DNA of 15,253 nt, taken from NCBI GenBank assembly GCA_947253735.1, contig CAMYAU010000028.1:1-15253 (forward strand). Direction: 5' to 3'. This DNA comes from an uncultured Varibaculum sp. (GTDB lineage Bacteria > Actinomycetota > Actinomycetes > Actinomycetales > Actinomycetaceae). Of this stretch, positions 1 to 7,296 are shown one piece after another. The notes under the pieces are model-generated. The model was not told where the DNA came from, searched no databases, and saw nothing but the letters and a program-made list of their open reading frames with translations. Positions within the stretch are counted from its first letter, which is position 1; the number at the start of each line of letters is the position of its first letter. The position numbers and the translations under genes are program-made.

Positions 1-53
1 CCACTAAAGAGCTCCCCGGAGCGGGTAACTAATCGAACCGAAAGCGAACTCAT
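1..53 (-). CDS. atpC: F1Fo-ATP synthase epsilon subunit, 5' fragment
   Basis: Only the first 18 codons lie in the window; the gene continues past the left edge. The ATG overlaps the atpD stop codon in a TAATG junction, so translation is probably coupled. The translated start reads MSSLSVRLVTRSGELFSG. This fits the N-terminal beta strand of epsilon subunits, in which a hydrophobic strand is followed by a 'xxLFSG'-type turn. Epsilon is part of the central rotor stalk and in many bacteria restrains ATP hydrolysis. The position directly after atpD is where epsilon always sits in F-type operons. The identification rests on 18 residues plus context. Confidence 0.85.
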   Translation of the reverse strand, partial: MSSLSVRLVTRSGELFS

Positions 54-1498
54 TATGCCGCTTCCTTCTGCAGCTTCGCCCAGTTACGTTCAAGATCCTC
101 GATACCACCGATATTGAAGAACGCCTGTTCTGGAATATGGTCATAGGTACCTTCGCAAATCCGCTTAAACGCCTCAATGGTTTCCGCTAGCGGAACCGTA
201 GAGCCTTCCACCCCGGTGAACTTTTCAGCCATATAGGTGTTCTGGGAAAGGAACTGCTGGATCCGGCGAGCCCGGTTTACGGTGAGCTTGTCCTCTTCAG
301 AGAGCTCATCCATACCCAGGATCGCGATAATGTCTTGCAGTTCTTTATTCTTTTGCAAAATCGTCTTTACTTTGGTGGCTACCTGGTAGTGTTCTTCACC
401 GACATAGGTGGGATCCAAGATCCGCGAAGTCGAAGACAGGGGATCTACCGCCGGGTATAAACCACGCGAAGCAATATCCCGCGATAGCTCGGTAGTAGCG
501 TCCAGGTGGGCGAAGGTCGTTGCCGGAGCCGGGTCAGTATAGTCGTCCGCTGGTACGTAAATAGCCTGCAGCGAGGTAATCGAGTGTCCCGCAACCGAGG
601 TGATCCGCTCTTGGAGCAACCCCATCTCATCGGCCAAGTTCGGCTGATAGCCCACGGCAGAAGGCATATGTCCTAGCAGGGTCGATACCTCCGAGCCGGC
701 CTGGGTGAAACGGAAGATATTGTCAATAAACAACAACACATCCTGGTTTTGCACATCCCGGAAATATTCCGCCATGGTTAGACCAGTTAGCGGAATCCGC
801 AGACGGGTCCCCGGAGGCTCATCCATCTGTCCGAATACCAGTGCGGTCTTATCGAATACTCCCGCTTCCTCCATTTCGTGAATCAGATCGTTACCCTCAC
901 GGGTACGCTCGCCCACCCCGGCGAATACAGACACGCCGCCGTGGTCTTGGGCTACGCGCTGAATCATTTCCTGAATCAACACGGTCTTACCCACGCCTGC
1001 ACCACCGAACAAGCCAATCTTGCCGCCGAGCACATAGGGGGTGAGCAGGTCAATGACTTTGATCCCGGTCTCGAACATCTGGGTTTTGGATTCCAGCTGG
1101 TCGAAAGAGGGCGGATCACGGTGGATTGGCCAACGTTCCTTAATTTCTAGAGTTTCGCCCTCTTCTAAGTTAAGGCAGTCGCCGGTCACGTTAAATACGT
1201 GTCCTTTGGTAATGTCCCCCACCGGAACCGAAATGGGGGCTCCGGTATCGGTTACCTCTTGTCCGCGCACCAAGCCGTCGGTGGGTTTGAGCGCCAGGCA
1301 CCGCACCACGTCGTCACCCAGGAACTGCGCTACTTCCAAAGTCAGCTTATGAGGCGGAACGTCCTCATCAATCTGGATCATGGTTTCCAGCGCGTTGTAC
1401 ATTTCGGGCAGATGGTCCGGCGGGAACTCCACATCCACAATCGAGCCGATCACCTGGGAAACCCGTCCCACGCCGGTAGTCCGTTCGGTATCACTCAT
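53..1498 (-). CDS. atpD: F1Fo-ATP synthase beta subunit (catalytic)
   Basis: This is the catalytic nucleotide-binding subunit of the F1 head, which makes ATP from ADP and phosphate as the rotor turns. It has 481 residues, normal for the family. The P-loop GGAGVGKT is at residues 165-172. The catalytic glutamate lies in GERTREG (E197). The Walker B strand LLFIDN is near residues 255-260, and a DELSEED lever motif at 397-403 contacts gamma. The ATG has a good ribosome binding site (AAGGAG, six bases upstream). It follows atpG after a 26-bp gap and overlaps atpC by one base, so it is a late cistron of the atp operon. Nothing looks broken or unusual. Confidence 0.98.
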   Translation of the reverse strand: MSDTERTTGVGRVSQVIGSIVDVEFPPDHLPEMYNALETMIQIDEDVPPHKLTLEVAQFLGDDVVRCLALKPTDGLVRGQEVTDTGAPISVPVGDITKGHVFNVTGDCLNLEEGETLEIKERWPIHRDPPSFDQLESKTQMFETGIKVIDLLTPYVLGGKIGLFGGAGVGKTVLIQEMIQRVAQDHGGVSVFAGVGERTREGNDLIHEMEEAGVFDKTALVFGQMDEPPGTRLRIPLTGLTMAEYFRDVQNQDVLLFIDNIFRFTQAGSEVSTLLGHMPSAVGYQPNLADEMGLLQERITSVAGHSITSLQAIYVPADDYTDPAPATTFAHLDATTELSRDIASRGLYPAVDPLSSTSRILDPTYVGEEHYQVATKVKTILQKNKELQDIIAILGMDELSEEDKLTVNRARRIQQFLSQNTYMAEKFTGVEGSTVPLAETIEAFKRICEGTYDHIPEQAFFNIGGIEDLERNWAKLQKEAA

Positions 1499-1524
1499 TA
1501 GAGTCTCCTTATTCCTTGTTTCCT

Positions 1525-2448
1525 CTAGCGACCAGCGGCCAAGGCTTCTGCCCCGCCGACGATCTCAGTTATTTCAGTAGTAATTTCTGCCTGACGTGCA
1601 TTATTAGCCAGACGGGTGTAGCGCTCAATCATATCTTGAGCGTTATCGTTTGCAGTGTGCATTGCGGTTTGCCTACTGGCTAGCTCACTGGCCGCTGCCT
1701 GAAGCAGGGCCGAGCGAATTCGCGAACGCACATACATGGGCAAGATCTGATCTAGAACTGCCTCGGGGCTAGGCTCGAACTCGTATAGCGGAGGTACCTT
1801 GCCCTGAGGGGGATCCAGATTAATATCGATCTCTGCGGCTTCTTCTTCGGAGATTACCTCCAGCGGCAACATTTTGCGTACTAGAGGAACCTGTTTGACC
1901 ATGTTTACGTAGCGAGTAAACACTAGGTAGACTTCAGCGACTCCTTCGTGAACCACATCGGCTAAAAAGATGTCGGTGAGAGCATCGGCAATCTCATAGG
2001 ATTGCTCTACCGTAGGTGAATCCGAATTTCCGCTCCAGGACTGTTCGATTGGAACCCCGCGGAAGCGGAAATAACTTTCTGCCTTGCGACCGTAGCAATA
2101 CAGTACCGGCTCTTTTCCTTGCTCTTTTAACTCATCCACCAGCTTTTCAGTTTCCCGCAAAATGGAGGCAGAATAAGCGCCGGCCAGACCACGGTCGGAA
2201 GTGACGCACATGACTGCTACCCGGTCGGTATCCAGGCGCTCTCTGGTAATCGGATGATCGAAGGAGGAGTGTAGCGCCAAAGCCGCCAAAGCCTGCGTGA
2301 TTGCCGTATCAAAGGGGGTGGACTGAGTGGCAGCTTCGCGAGCCTTGCCGATGCGCGAGGCCGCGATCAGCTCCATAGCATGGAAGACTTTGGCCAGTGT
2401 CTCCGTGGCCTTAATCTTCTGCTTATATATCCGCTGCTTTCCGCTCAA
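1525..2448 (-). CDS. atpG: F1Fo-ATP synthase gamma subunit
   Basis: Gamma is the coiled-coil central shaft that carries rotation from the c-ring into the alpha3beta3 head. The protein has 307 residues, slightly longer than the E. coli form (287), as is usual in actinobacteria. The N-terminal helix (SGKQRIYKQKIKATETLAKV, then AMELIAASRI) and the C-terminal helix (TANDNAQDMIERYTRLAN, then ITTEITEIVGGA) are the family signatures. The start codon is TTG. It is chosen because the protein then begins exactly at the conserved helix and AAGGA lies six bases upstream. That ribosome binding site is inside the last codons of atpA, and only two bases separate the atpA stop from this start, so translational coupling is likely. 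Confidence 0.96.
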   Translation of the reverse strand: MSGKQRIYKQKIKATETLAKVFHAMELIAASRIGKAREAATQSTPFDTAITQALAALALHSSFDHPITRERLDTDRVAVMCVTSDRGLAGAYSASILRETEKLVDELKEQGKEPVLYCYGRKAESYFRFRGVPIEQSWSGNSDSPTVEQSYEIADALTDIFLADVVHEGVAEVYLVFTRYVNMVKQVPLVRKMLPLEVISEEEAAEIDINLDPPQGKVPPLYEFEPSPEAVLDQILPMYVRSRIRSALLQAAASELASRQTAMHTANDNAQDMIERYTRLANNARQAEITTEITEIVGGAEALAAGR

Positions 2449-2450
2449 GG

Positions 2451-4106
2451 TTAATCCTTTTTATTTTTCTTGTTGTGGCGGTCTACCACCAATTGTTCGC
2501 TGTCATGCTCAGCTTCGGTAACTTCTTCTGGAACGTTAACTTCTGATTCCAGCACTCCCTGTGAGGAGACGAAGCCACTACGGAACTTCTCAACTGCTTT
2601 CTTCAGTTCCTCTTCAATCTCGGAATCAAACTGTCCGGTCTCTTTGATCTTGCGAGGAACATCCGAGTTAGCATGCAGATAAGCAAGCATCTCTGATTCG
2701 AAGCGATGAACATCGGCTATTTCAATATCATCTAGATAACCGCTGGTTCCGGCCCAGATCGAGCAGACCTGATCCTCGACCTCGTAGGGGGTGGACTGCG
2801 GCTGCCGCAGCAACTCCATCAAACGCGCACCCCGGGTTAGCTGTCGCTTGGTAGTGGCATCCAAATCGGAAGCGAACATGGCGAAAGCCTGCATATCGCG
2901 GTACTGTGCCAAAGTAATCTTCAGCGTACCGGAAACTTTCTTCATTGCCTTGACCTGCGCATCCCCGCCGACACGAGATACAGAAATACCTACATCAACC
3001 GCAGGACGCTGGTTGGAGTTAAACAGATCTGACTGCAGGAAGATCTGTCCATCGGTAATCGAGATTACGTTGGTAGGAATATAGGCCGACACGTCGTTGT
3101 CTTTGGTTTCAATCAAAGGCAAGCCGGTCATCGAGCCTCCACCCAGCTCATCCGATAGCTTCGCGCAACGCTCTAGCAGCCGAGAGTGCAGGTAGAACAC
3201 ATCGCCCGGGTAGGCCTCGCGCCCCGGCGGGCGCCGTAGCATTAGGGAAACGCTGCGGTAGGCTTCTGCCTGCTTAGACAGATCATCAAAAATGATTAAG
3301 ACGTGTTTACCCTGGTACATCCAGTGCTGACCAATAGCCGATCCGGTATAGGGTGCTAGATATTTAAACCCGGCCGAGTCGGAGGCGGGGGCCGCCACAA
3401 TGGTGGTGTATTCCATGGCTCCGGCGGCCTCTAGCTGACCGCGGACACTGGCGATAGTCGAGCCTTTCTGCCCCACCGCCACGTAAATACAGCGAACTTG
3501 CTTATTCGGGTCACCGCTTTCCCAGTTCTTGCGCTGGTTAAGCACAGTGTCAATCGCAATCGCGGTCTTACCGGTCTGGCGATCCCCAATGATCAACTGC
3601 CGCTGACCCCGCCCGATCGGAATCATAGAGTCAATAGCTTTCAGGCCGGTCTGCAGGGGCTCATGAACTGATTTACGCATCATTACCCCGGGAGCCTGCA
3701 GCTCGAGGACGCGCCGTCCTTCGATATCTTGGATCTCTCCCAGGCCATCGAGGGGGTGTCCCATGGGATCAACTACGCGTCCAAGGTATCCGTCACCCAC
3801 AGGAACGGATAGTACCTCGCCGGTACGGCGCACGGGTTGTCCCTCTTCAATACCTGAAAAGTCCCCCAGCACGATCGCACCAATAATGCGGCCTTCCAGG
3901 TTCATTGCCAATCCGGTGGTTCCGTCGGCAAACTTTAGAAGTTCGTTTGCCATCGCCCCCGGCAAGCCTTCGATTCGAGCGATGCCATCAGCCGCCATTA
4001 CTACGTGCCCGATTTCGTCCTCGCTCGAACGAGTAGGTTCATAGGAGCTTACGAAGTCCGCGAGGGCGTCACGAATCTTCTCCGGTTGGATTTGAAGTTC
4101 AGCCAT
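2451..4106 (-). CDS. atpA: F1Fo-ATP synthase alpha subunit
   Basis: Alpha is the regulatory nucleotide-binding subunit that alternates with beta in the F1 head. With the ATG at 4106 it has 551 residues. The reading frame stays open 33 codons further upstream, but that stretch lies inside atpH and does not resemble alpha. MAELQIQPEKI is a typical alpha N-terminus, preceded by AGGAAAAGG. The P-loop GDRQTGKT is at residues 174-181 and the arginine finger is in SRVGGDAQ (R378). The protein runs about 40 residues past the usual end near EKFRSGF. This tail is first acidic and then lysine-rich, in the position of the mycobacterial alpha extension that restrains ATP hydrolysis. Confidence 0.98.
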   Translation of the reverse strand: MAELQIQPEKIRDALADFVSSYEPTRSSEDEIGHVVMAADGIARIEGLPGAMANELLKFADGTTGLAMNLEGRIIGAIVLGDFSGIEEGQPVRRTGEVLSVPVGDGYLGRVVDPMGHPLDGLGEIQDIEGRRVLELQAPGVMMRKSVHEPLQTGLKAIDSMIPIGRGQRQLIIGDRQTGKTAIAIDTVLNQRKNWESGDPNKQVRCIYVAVGQKGSTIASVRGQLEAAGAMEYTTIVAAPASDSAGFKYLAPYTGSAIGQHWMYQGKHVLIIFDDLSKQAEAYRSVSLMLRRPPGREAYPGDVFYLHSRLLERCAKLSDELGGGSMTGLPLIETKDNDVSAYIPTNVISITDGQIFLQSDLFNSNQRPAVDVGISVSRVGGDAQVKAMKKVSGTLKITLAQYRDMQAFAMFASDLDATTKRQLTRGARLMELLRQPQSTPYEVEDQVCSIWAGTSGYLDDIEIADVHRFESEMLAYLHANSDVPRKIKETGQFDSEIEEELKKAVEKFRSGFVSSQGVLESEVNVPEEVTEAEHDSEQLVVDRHNKKNKKD

Positions 4107-4134
4107 GAAATTGCCTTTTCCTAACGTTCCGGTT

Positions 4135-4965
4135 CTAACCGGCCAGTTTCTGCTTAGTTTGTTGAATGATGGTGGACAAAGAACCATCAAAGATTTGGGA
4201 ACCAACCCGAACTTTAATGCCCCCTACCACCGAAGGATCTACGCTCACCTGTAGGTGAATATTTTTTTGATAGCGCCGCGACAAAATATCCCGCAAGCGT
4301 TCGGCTTGCGCGTCCCCTAGCGGCATCGCTACCTGTACCGTTGCTACCAGAGCATCTCCGGCTGCTGCCAGGTCACGACGCATATGACGAAGATTTCCAG
4401 TTAAGGAAACTGCATCCTCAATCTTGCCGTCGCGGCTAACTGCACTAACTGCTCTGCTTGCCAGAGTTAAAGCCGGGCGTGACAGAGCCGAGCCTAAAAG
4501 TTCTTTCAGCAGCCGCACCCGATATTTGGAGTCCCGATTGCGATCCGAAAGCGCCGAACGTACCTGTTGGTTACCTCGCACGAACCGCTCCAAAGAGAAT
4601 ATTTCATCCGAGATCTCTATGGTTTTGTTCTCCAGTAAAGCGCCACGTTCTATGGCGTATTCTCCCAGACGTTCAAGCACGGTGGGCAGTTCTTGGGAAC
4701 TGGGATTCGCGCTAAGAGCAGCTTCGACGCTTGTCACCGCGGTATTAGCCCGGTTCTCAGCCAGAGCAGTGAGCAACCCGGCCCGATCCGTAAGGTTACG
4801 AGCCGGATCGGTAAGCGCTAAAGCAACCCTAGATGAGCCTTGTACCAGGTCAGAGAGCGCAAAGAGATCATCTGCCCAGTCGTAACAAGTCTCAGCAACT
4901 TCGCCCGTTTGCTGGGCTAGAACCTCTTTGCCCTTCTCTAGGGCTTGCCTACTGGATGCGCGCAT
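4135..4965 (-). CDS. atpH: F1Fo-ATP synthase delta subunit, long actinobacterial form
   Basis: Delta caps the F1 head and joins it to the peripheral stalk (b). The protein has 276 residues, against about 180 in E. coli. Residues from about 95 onward make a complete ordinary delta, ending in the conserved region VSVDPSVVGGIKVRVGSQIF near the C-terminus. The first 95 residues form a helical extension. Residues 34-86 of it resemble residues 122-175 (LFALSDLVQGSSRVALAL versus IFSLERFVRGNQQVRSAL), which suggests that the delta N-terminal domain has been duplicated. Unlike in Mycobacterium, it is not fused to a b-like subunit. The ATG overlaps the atpF stop in TAATG, and atpA follows after 28 bp. 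Confidence 0.95.
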   Translation of the reverse strand: MRASSRQALEKGKEVLAQQTGEVAETCYDWADDLFALSDLVQGSSRVALALTDPARNLTDRAGLLTALAENRANTAVTSVEAALSANPSSQELPTVLERLGEYAIERGALLENKTIEISDEIFSLERFVRGNQQVRSALSDRNRDSKYRVRLLKELLGSALSRPALTLASRAVSAVSRDGKIEDAVSLTGNLRHMRRDLAAAGDALVATVQVAMPLGDAQAERLRDILSRRYQKNIHLQVSVDPSVVGGIKVRVGSQIFDGSLSTIIQQTKQKLAG

Positions 4966-5522
4966 TATTTCTTAACACTTTCCTTTTCGCAGGAAGCTTC
5001 CAGCTGATCTAGAAAACGTTCAACAACTCGTGCAGATAGTTCCCGATTGGTCAGCTGTTCGCCCACAATGTTTTCTGCCAGGTCCGCTGCTAGCATCCCG
5101 ACTTCAGTCTTGAGAGAAATCTCTGCTGCCTGTCGGTTGGCCTCTACTTGCCGCTGGGCATTAGCACTGATACGTTCAGCTTCCTCGCTGGCTTGTGTCT
5201 TTGCTTCTGCCACAATCCGCTTGGCACTTTCTTGCGCCTCGGAGCGGATTTGAGCTGCTTCTTCGTGAGCCTTGCGCAACGCCAGTTCAGATTGGGTGTT
5301 AGCATCAGCGATTTCTTTCTTCGCTTGCTCCGCCTTTTCCAAACCATCCTTAATGGTGGTGGCGCGGGTTTCGGTGATTTCTTTGTACTTTGGATAAACG
5401 AACTTCAAAATCACAAAGAAGAAGATCGCGATAATAATCGCAGACCAGACTAACTCTGGAATCGCTGGCAGTAGAATGTGGTGGTCACCTTCCTCGCCTG
5501 CCCGCTGAATCATGTACAACAT
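4965..5522 (-). CDS. atpF: F1Fo-ATP synthase b subunit (peripheral stalk)
   Basis: Subunit b anchors the stator in the membrane and reaches up to delta and F1. The protein has 185 residues. A single membrane helix lies at about residues 22-43 (IPELVWSAIIIAIFFFVILK). It is followed by a long alanine-, glutamate- and lysine-rich region with coiled-coil character to about residue 150, the standard b architecture. The first ATG (5522) is preferred over the internal Met4 because AAGGA lies six bases upstream of it. The gene sits 18 bp after atpE and overlaps atpH by one base. There is only one b-type gene here, so the stalk is probably a homodimer. Confidence 0.96.
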   Translation of the reverse strand: MLYMIQRAGEEGDHHILLPAIPELVWSAIIIAIFFFVILKFVYPKYKEITETRATTIKDGLEKAEQAKKEIADANTQSELALRKAHEEAAQIRSEAQESAKRIVAEAKTQASEEAERISANAQRQVEANRQAAEISLKTEVGMLAADLAENIVGEQLTNRELSARVVERFLDQLEASCEKESVKK

Positions 5523-5540
5523 TGAGTTTCCTTTTGAGGA

Positions 5541-5744
5541 TTAGAACAAGAAGCCGGCAACCAAACCGATTAGCGCCAACGCCTCTACGAACGCGATACC
5601 GATGAACATATTGGTGGTTAGACGACCACCAAGTTCAGGCTGGCGAGCCAGAGATTCCTGGGTCTTACCGATTAGAAGCCCAAGACCGATACCGGGTCCA
5701 AGACATGCCAAGCCGTATCCGATAGTAGCTATAGATCCAGTCAT
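5541..5744 (-). CDS. atpE: F1Fo-ATP synthase c subunit (rotor ring)
   Basis: This is the membrane proteolipid whose multimeric ring carries ions across the membrane. It has 67 residues in two helices joined by the polar ARQPE loop (residues 33-37). The glycine packing motif GPGIGLG is at 16-22 and the ion-carrying glutamate is E54 in IAFVEALAL. Leucine rather than glutamine follows GPGIG, and alanine follows E54. The side chains that Na+-coupled c-rings use are therefore missing, so proton coupling is inferred. The leader upstream is A- and purine-rich with only a weak Shine-Dalgarno (AGAGAAG), and a hairpin lies further upstream. No start other than ATG 5744 is sensible. Confidence 0.98.
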   Translation of the reverse strand: MTGSIATIGYGLACLGPGIGLGLLIGKTQESLARQPELGGRLTTNMFIGIAFVEALALIGLVAGFLF

Positions 5745-5780
5745 TATTTTCTTCTCTTTCTTTTCTTTATTTGTGGGTTT

Positions 5781-5797
5781 TCCCGCCGAAGGCGGAA
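5781..5797 (-). other. Stem-loop between atpB and atpE
   Basis: On the minus-strand RNA, CCGCC and GGCGG pair around a UUC triloop, extended by a U-G and a U-A pair. It begins four bases after the atpB stop codon. The sequence after it is GAAAACCCACAAAUAAAG and then purine-rich, with no run of U, so it is not an intrinsic terminator. Its position just before the c-subunit gene suggests a role in RNA processing, stability or differential translation, since the ring needs many c per a. The structure is seen in the sequence; the role is inferred. Confidence 0.6.
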
Positions 5798-5800
5798 GTC

Positions 5801-6607
5801 TTAGTGGGTGTGCACCGATTGTTCAACATATACCGCTGTCAGAACGGCGAACACATACGCCTGCAGAAACGCTACGAAAAGCTCAAACAGGGTTACCGCA
5901 ATCGCAGCTAGGAAAGTAATCGCGGATATTACTTTTAGGCCTCCGGCTGCAGTGAGTAGGAAATAGTTGGAAGCCAGCATGGTTAGCGCTAGCAGCATAT
6001 GTCCGGCGATCATATTGGCCAAAAGCCGGACAAACAAGGTGAAGGGACGCACCAGGAAAGTCGAGAAGAACTCGATGGGAGTCAGCAAGAGATAAAGCAC
6101 CTTGGGAACATTCGGAATGAACAGCGAGGACTTAAAGTAGCCTCCGAATCCCTGCGCCCGAATTCCGGCAATGATGAACAGGAACCAGACAAATATTGCC
6201 AGCAGGAGCGGAATTCCGGCAACAGCGCTACCAGCAATATTTAATCCCGGGATAATACCGCCAAGATTCATAAAGAGGACAGTAAAGAAGATTGCGGTTA
6301 CAAAACCGTTGTACTTGCGGGCGTATTCCTTGCCCATCACCTGTTCTGAAATATTGGTGCGACAAAAATCTAGGAGATATTCCATGGTTGATTGAGCTGC
6401 GCCCGGAACCAGTTTTGCCCGGCGCGTGTACAGCGCAGCACAGATTAAGAAAGCCACCAGCAGCACTATCCGTACCACGGTGATGCGGTTCATTTCGAAG
6501 GGCGTTCCGGCAAAGGCGATCACCGGGGGAAAGAATTCATCAATAGTAGGCGCCTCGAAACCATCTTGCGGTATCAGAGTGGTAAACCCACTAAGCATCG
6601 GTGCCAC
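5801..6607 (-). CDS. atpB: F1Fo-ATP synthase a subunit
   Basis: Subunit a forms the two proton half-channels beside the c-ring. The protein has 268 residues with several hydrophobic helices. The essential arginine is R194 in FVRLLANMIAGH, matching the E. coli R210 motif RLxxNxxAG. The last helices contain the conserved glutamine in FLQAYVFAVLT (Q249). The start is GTG at 6607, nine bases after GAGGG. An in-frame ATG three codons later would be 18 bases from that site, so GTG is preferred. It is the first of the Fo/F1 structural genes and follows a 168-bp gap after the AtpI-like gene. Confidence 0.97.
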   Translation of the reverse strand: MAPMLSGFTTLIPQDGFEAPTIDEFFPPVIAFAGTPFEMNRITVVRIVLLVAFLICAALYTRRAKLVPGAAQSTMEYLLDFCRTNISEQVMGKEYARKYNGFVTAIFFTVLFMNLGGIIPGLNIAGSAVAGIPLLLAIFVWFLFIIAGIRAQGFGGYFKSSLFIPNVPKVLYLLLTPIEFFSTFLVRPFTLFVRLLANMIAGHMLLALTMLASNYFLLTAAGGLKVISAITFLAAIAVTLFELFVAFLQAYVFAVLTAVYVEQSVHTH

Positions 6608-6775
6608 TATCTATTACCCTCATTTCTGCCGTTTTAGCCGAAAACTGTGATCCGCGTTCCATTCTAACGCTTTCTTCCACCTTCCGGAGGTAGCCCCCAA
6701 AGGTCCTAGATTTAACTTAACACAGGAGCGACACCCTAGAGAACTAACCAATACTTTAAGGTGATATTACCTGCT
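6608..6775 (-). promoter_or_regulatory. Gap upstream of atpB, possible atp promoter or leader
   Basis: These 168 bp separate the AtpI-like gene from atpB and are the longest gap before the ATP synthase genes. No gene is visible. On the minus strand TTAGAATGG contains TAGAAT, one mismatch from a -10 consensus, at 6661-6666, but I see no convincing -35 at 16-18 bases. TCTAG occurs three times at irregular spacing. The region could hold the atp promoter or simply be a leader in a longer transcript; no intrinsic terminator is present that would force a break. Confidence 0.3.
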
Positions 6776-7294
6776 CTAGACCTTTCCGATGGTTAGTTTA
6801 TTAGTTTTGGCAACCACCCGTGCCTCCCCCATGGTAGTTAGTAAAATTGCGATTACTAACACCAGAAAAATTACTTCACCATCAACCTGCGGCACTGGCC
6901 GCAGCAGCGCCACCGCCACCAAAACTATGACCAGTTTCACTAAATATGCCCCAAATACGTAGGCGGTAGTACGCACCGGATCACGCAAGACTAATTGGTT
7001 GGCCCCAATTCCCACTGCCGCCACGATCCACATGATCCCCATCGCGGCCAGCGCCCCAAGCACCCCTGGCCAAGAGCGAAAAATTCCCGCTACCGGTACC
7101 GCAACTAACGTCAAAATAGCCAAAATCAGGACTACCGCGCGGTTACCTTTCCGGATAGCTGCCTGGGCTCCATAGCGATCCCTAACAGAGGTAGATCCAC
7201 GGTTCCGGCGGTAAAACTGCCGATATCCCCTACTAGATCGGGTAGACGCACTTCCCTGCGCATTTTTTTCAAAGCCACGCTCGTCCTCATCCAT
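6776..7294 (-). CDS. AtpI-like four-helix membrane protein
   Basis: The product has 172 residues. The first 50 are hydrophilic and basic (many R, G, S) and should face the cytoplasm. Four hydrophobic segments follow at about 53-71, 76-98, 108-131 and 138-155. The pair layout and the position between the wecA-like gene and atpB match the small membrane protein at this spot in mycobacteria (the Rv1303 position) and the AtpI family, which helps c-ring assembly in some bacteria. Sequence similarity to classical AtpI is weak by eye, so the assignment depends mostly on topology and synteny. ATG 7294 has AAAGGA six bases upstream, inside the end of the wecA-like gene, with a 2-bp gap between the genes. 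Confidence 0.75.
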   Translation of the reverse strand: MDEDERGFEKNAQGSASTRSSRGYRQFYRRNRGSTSVRDRYGAQAAIRKGNRAVVLILAILTLVAVPVAGIFRSWPGVLGALAAMGIMWIVAAVGIGANQLVLRDPVRTTAYVFGAYLVKLVIVLVAVALLRPVPQVDGEVIFLVLVIAILLTTMGEARVVAKTNKLTIGKV

Positions 7295-7296
7295 GA

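Noticed and set aside
4107..4205. 33-codon N-terminal extension of atpA
   Set aside because: It lies inside the end of atpH, does not resemble alpha subunits, and the internal ATG at 4106 has a Shine-Dalgarno and a typical alpha N-terminus.
4424..4885. 153-codon open frame on the plus strand
   Set aside because: It is antisense to atpH, is serine/arginine-rich as expected of a reverse-frame shadow, and has no recognisable family.
6701..6780. Three TCTAG repeats upstream of atpB as an operator array
   Set aside because: They are only five bases long, unevenly spaced (40 and 30 bp), and show no wider similarity.
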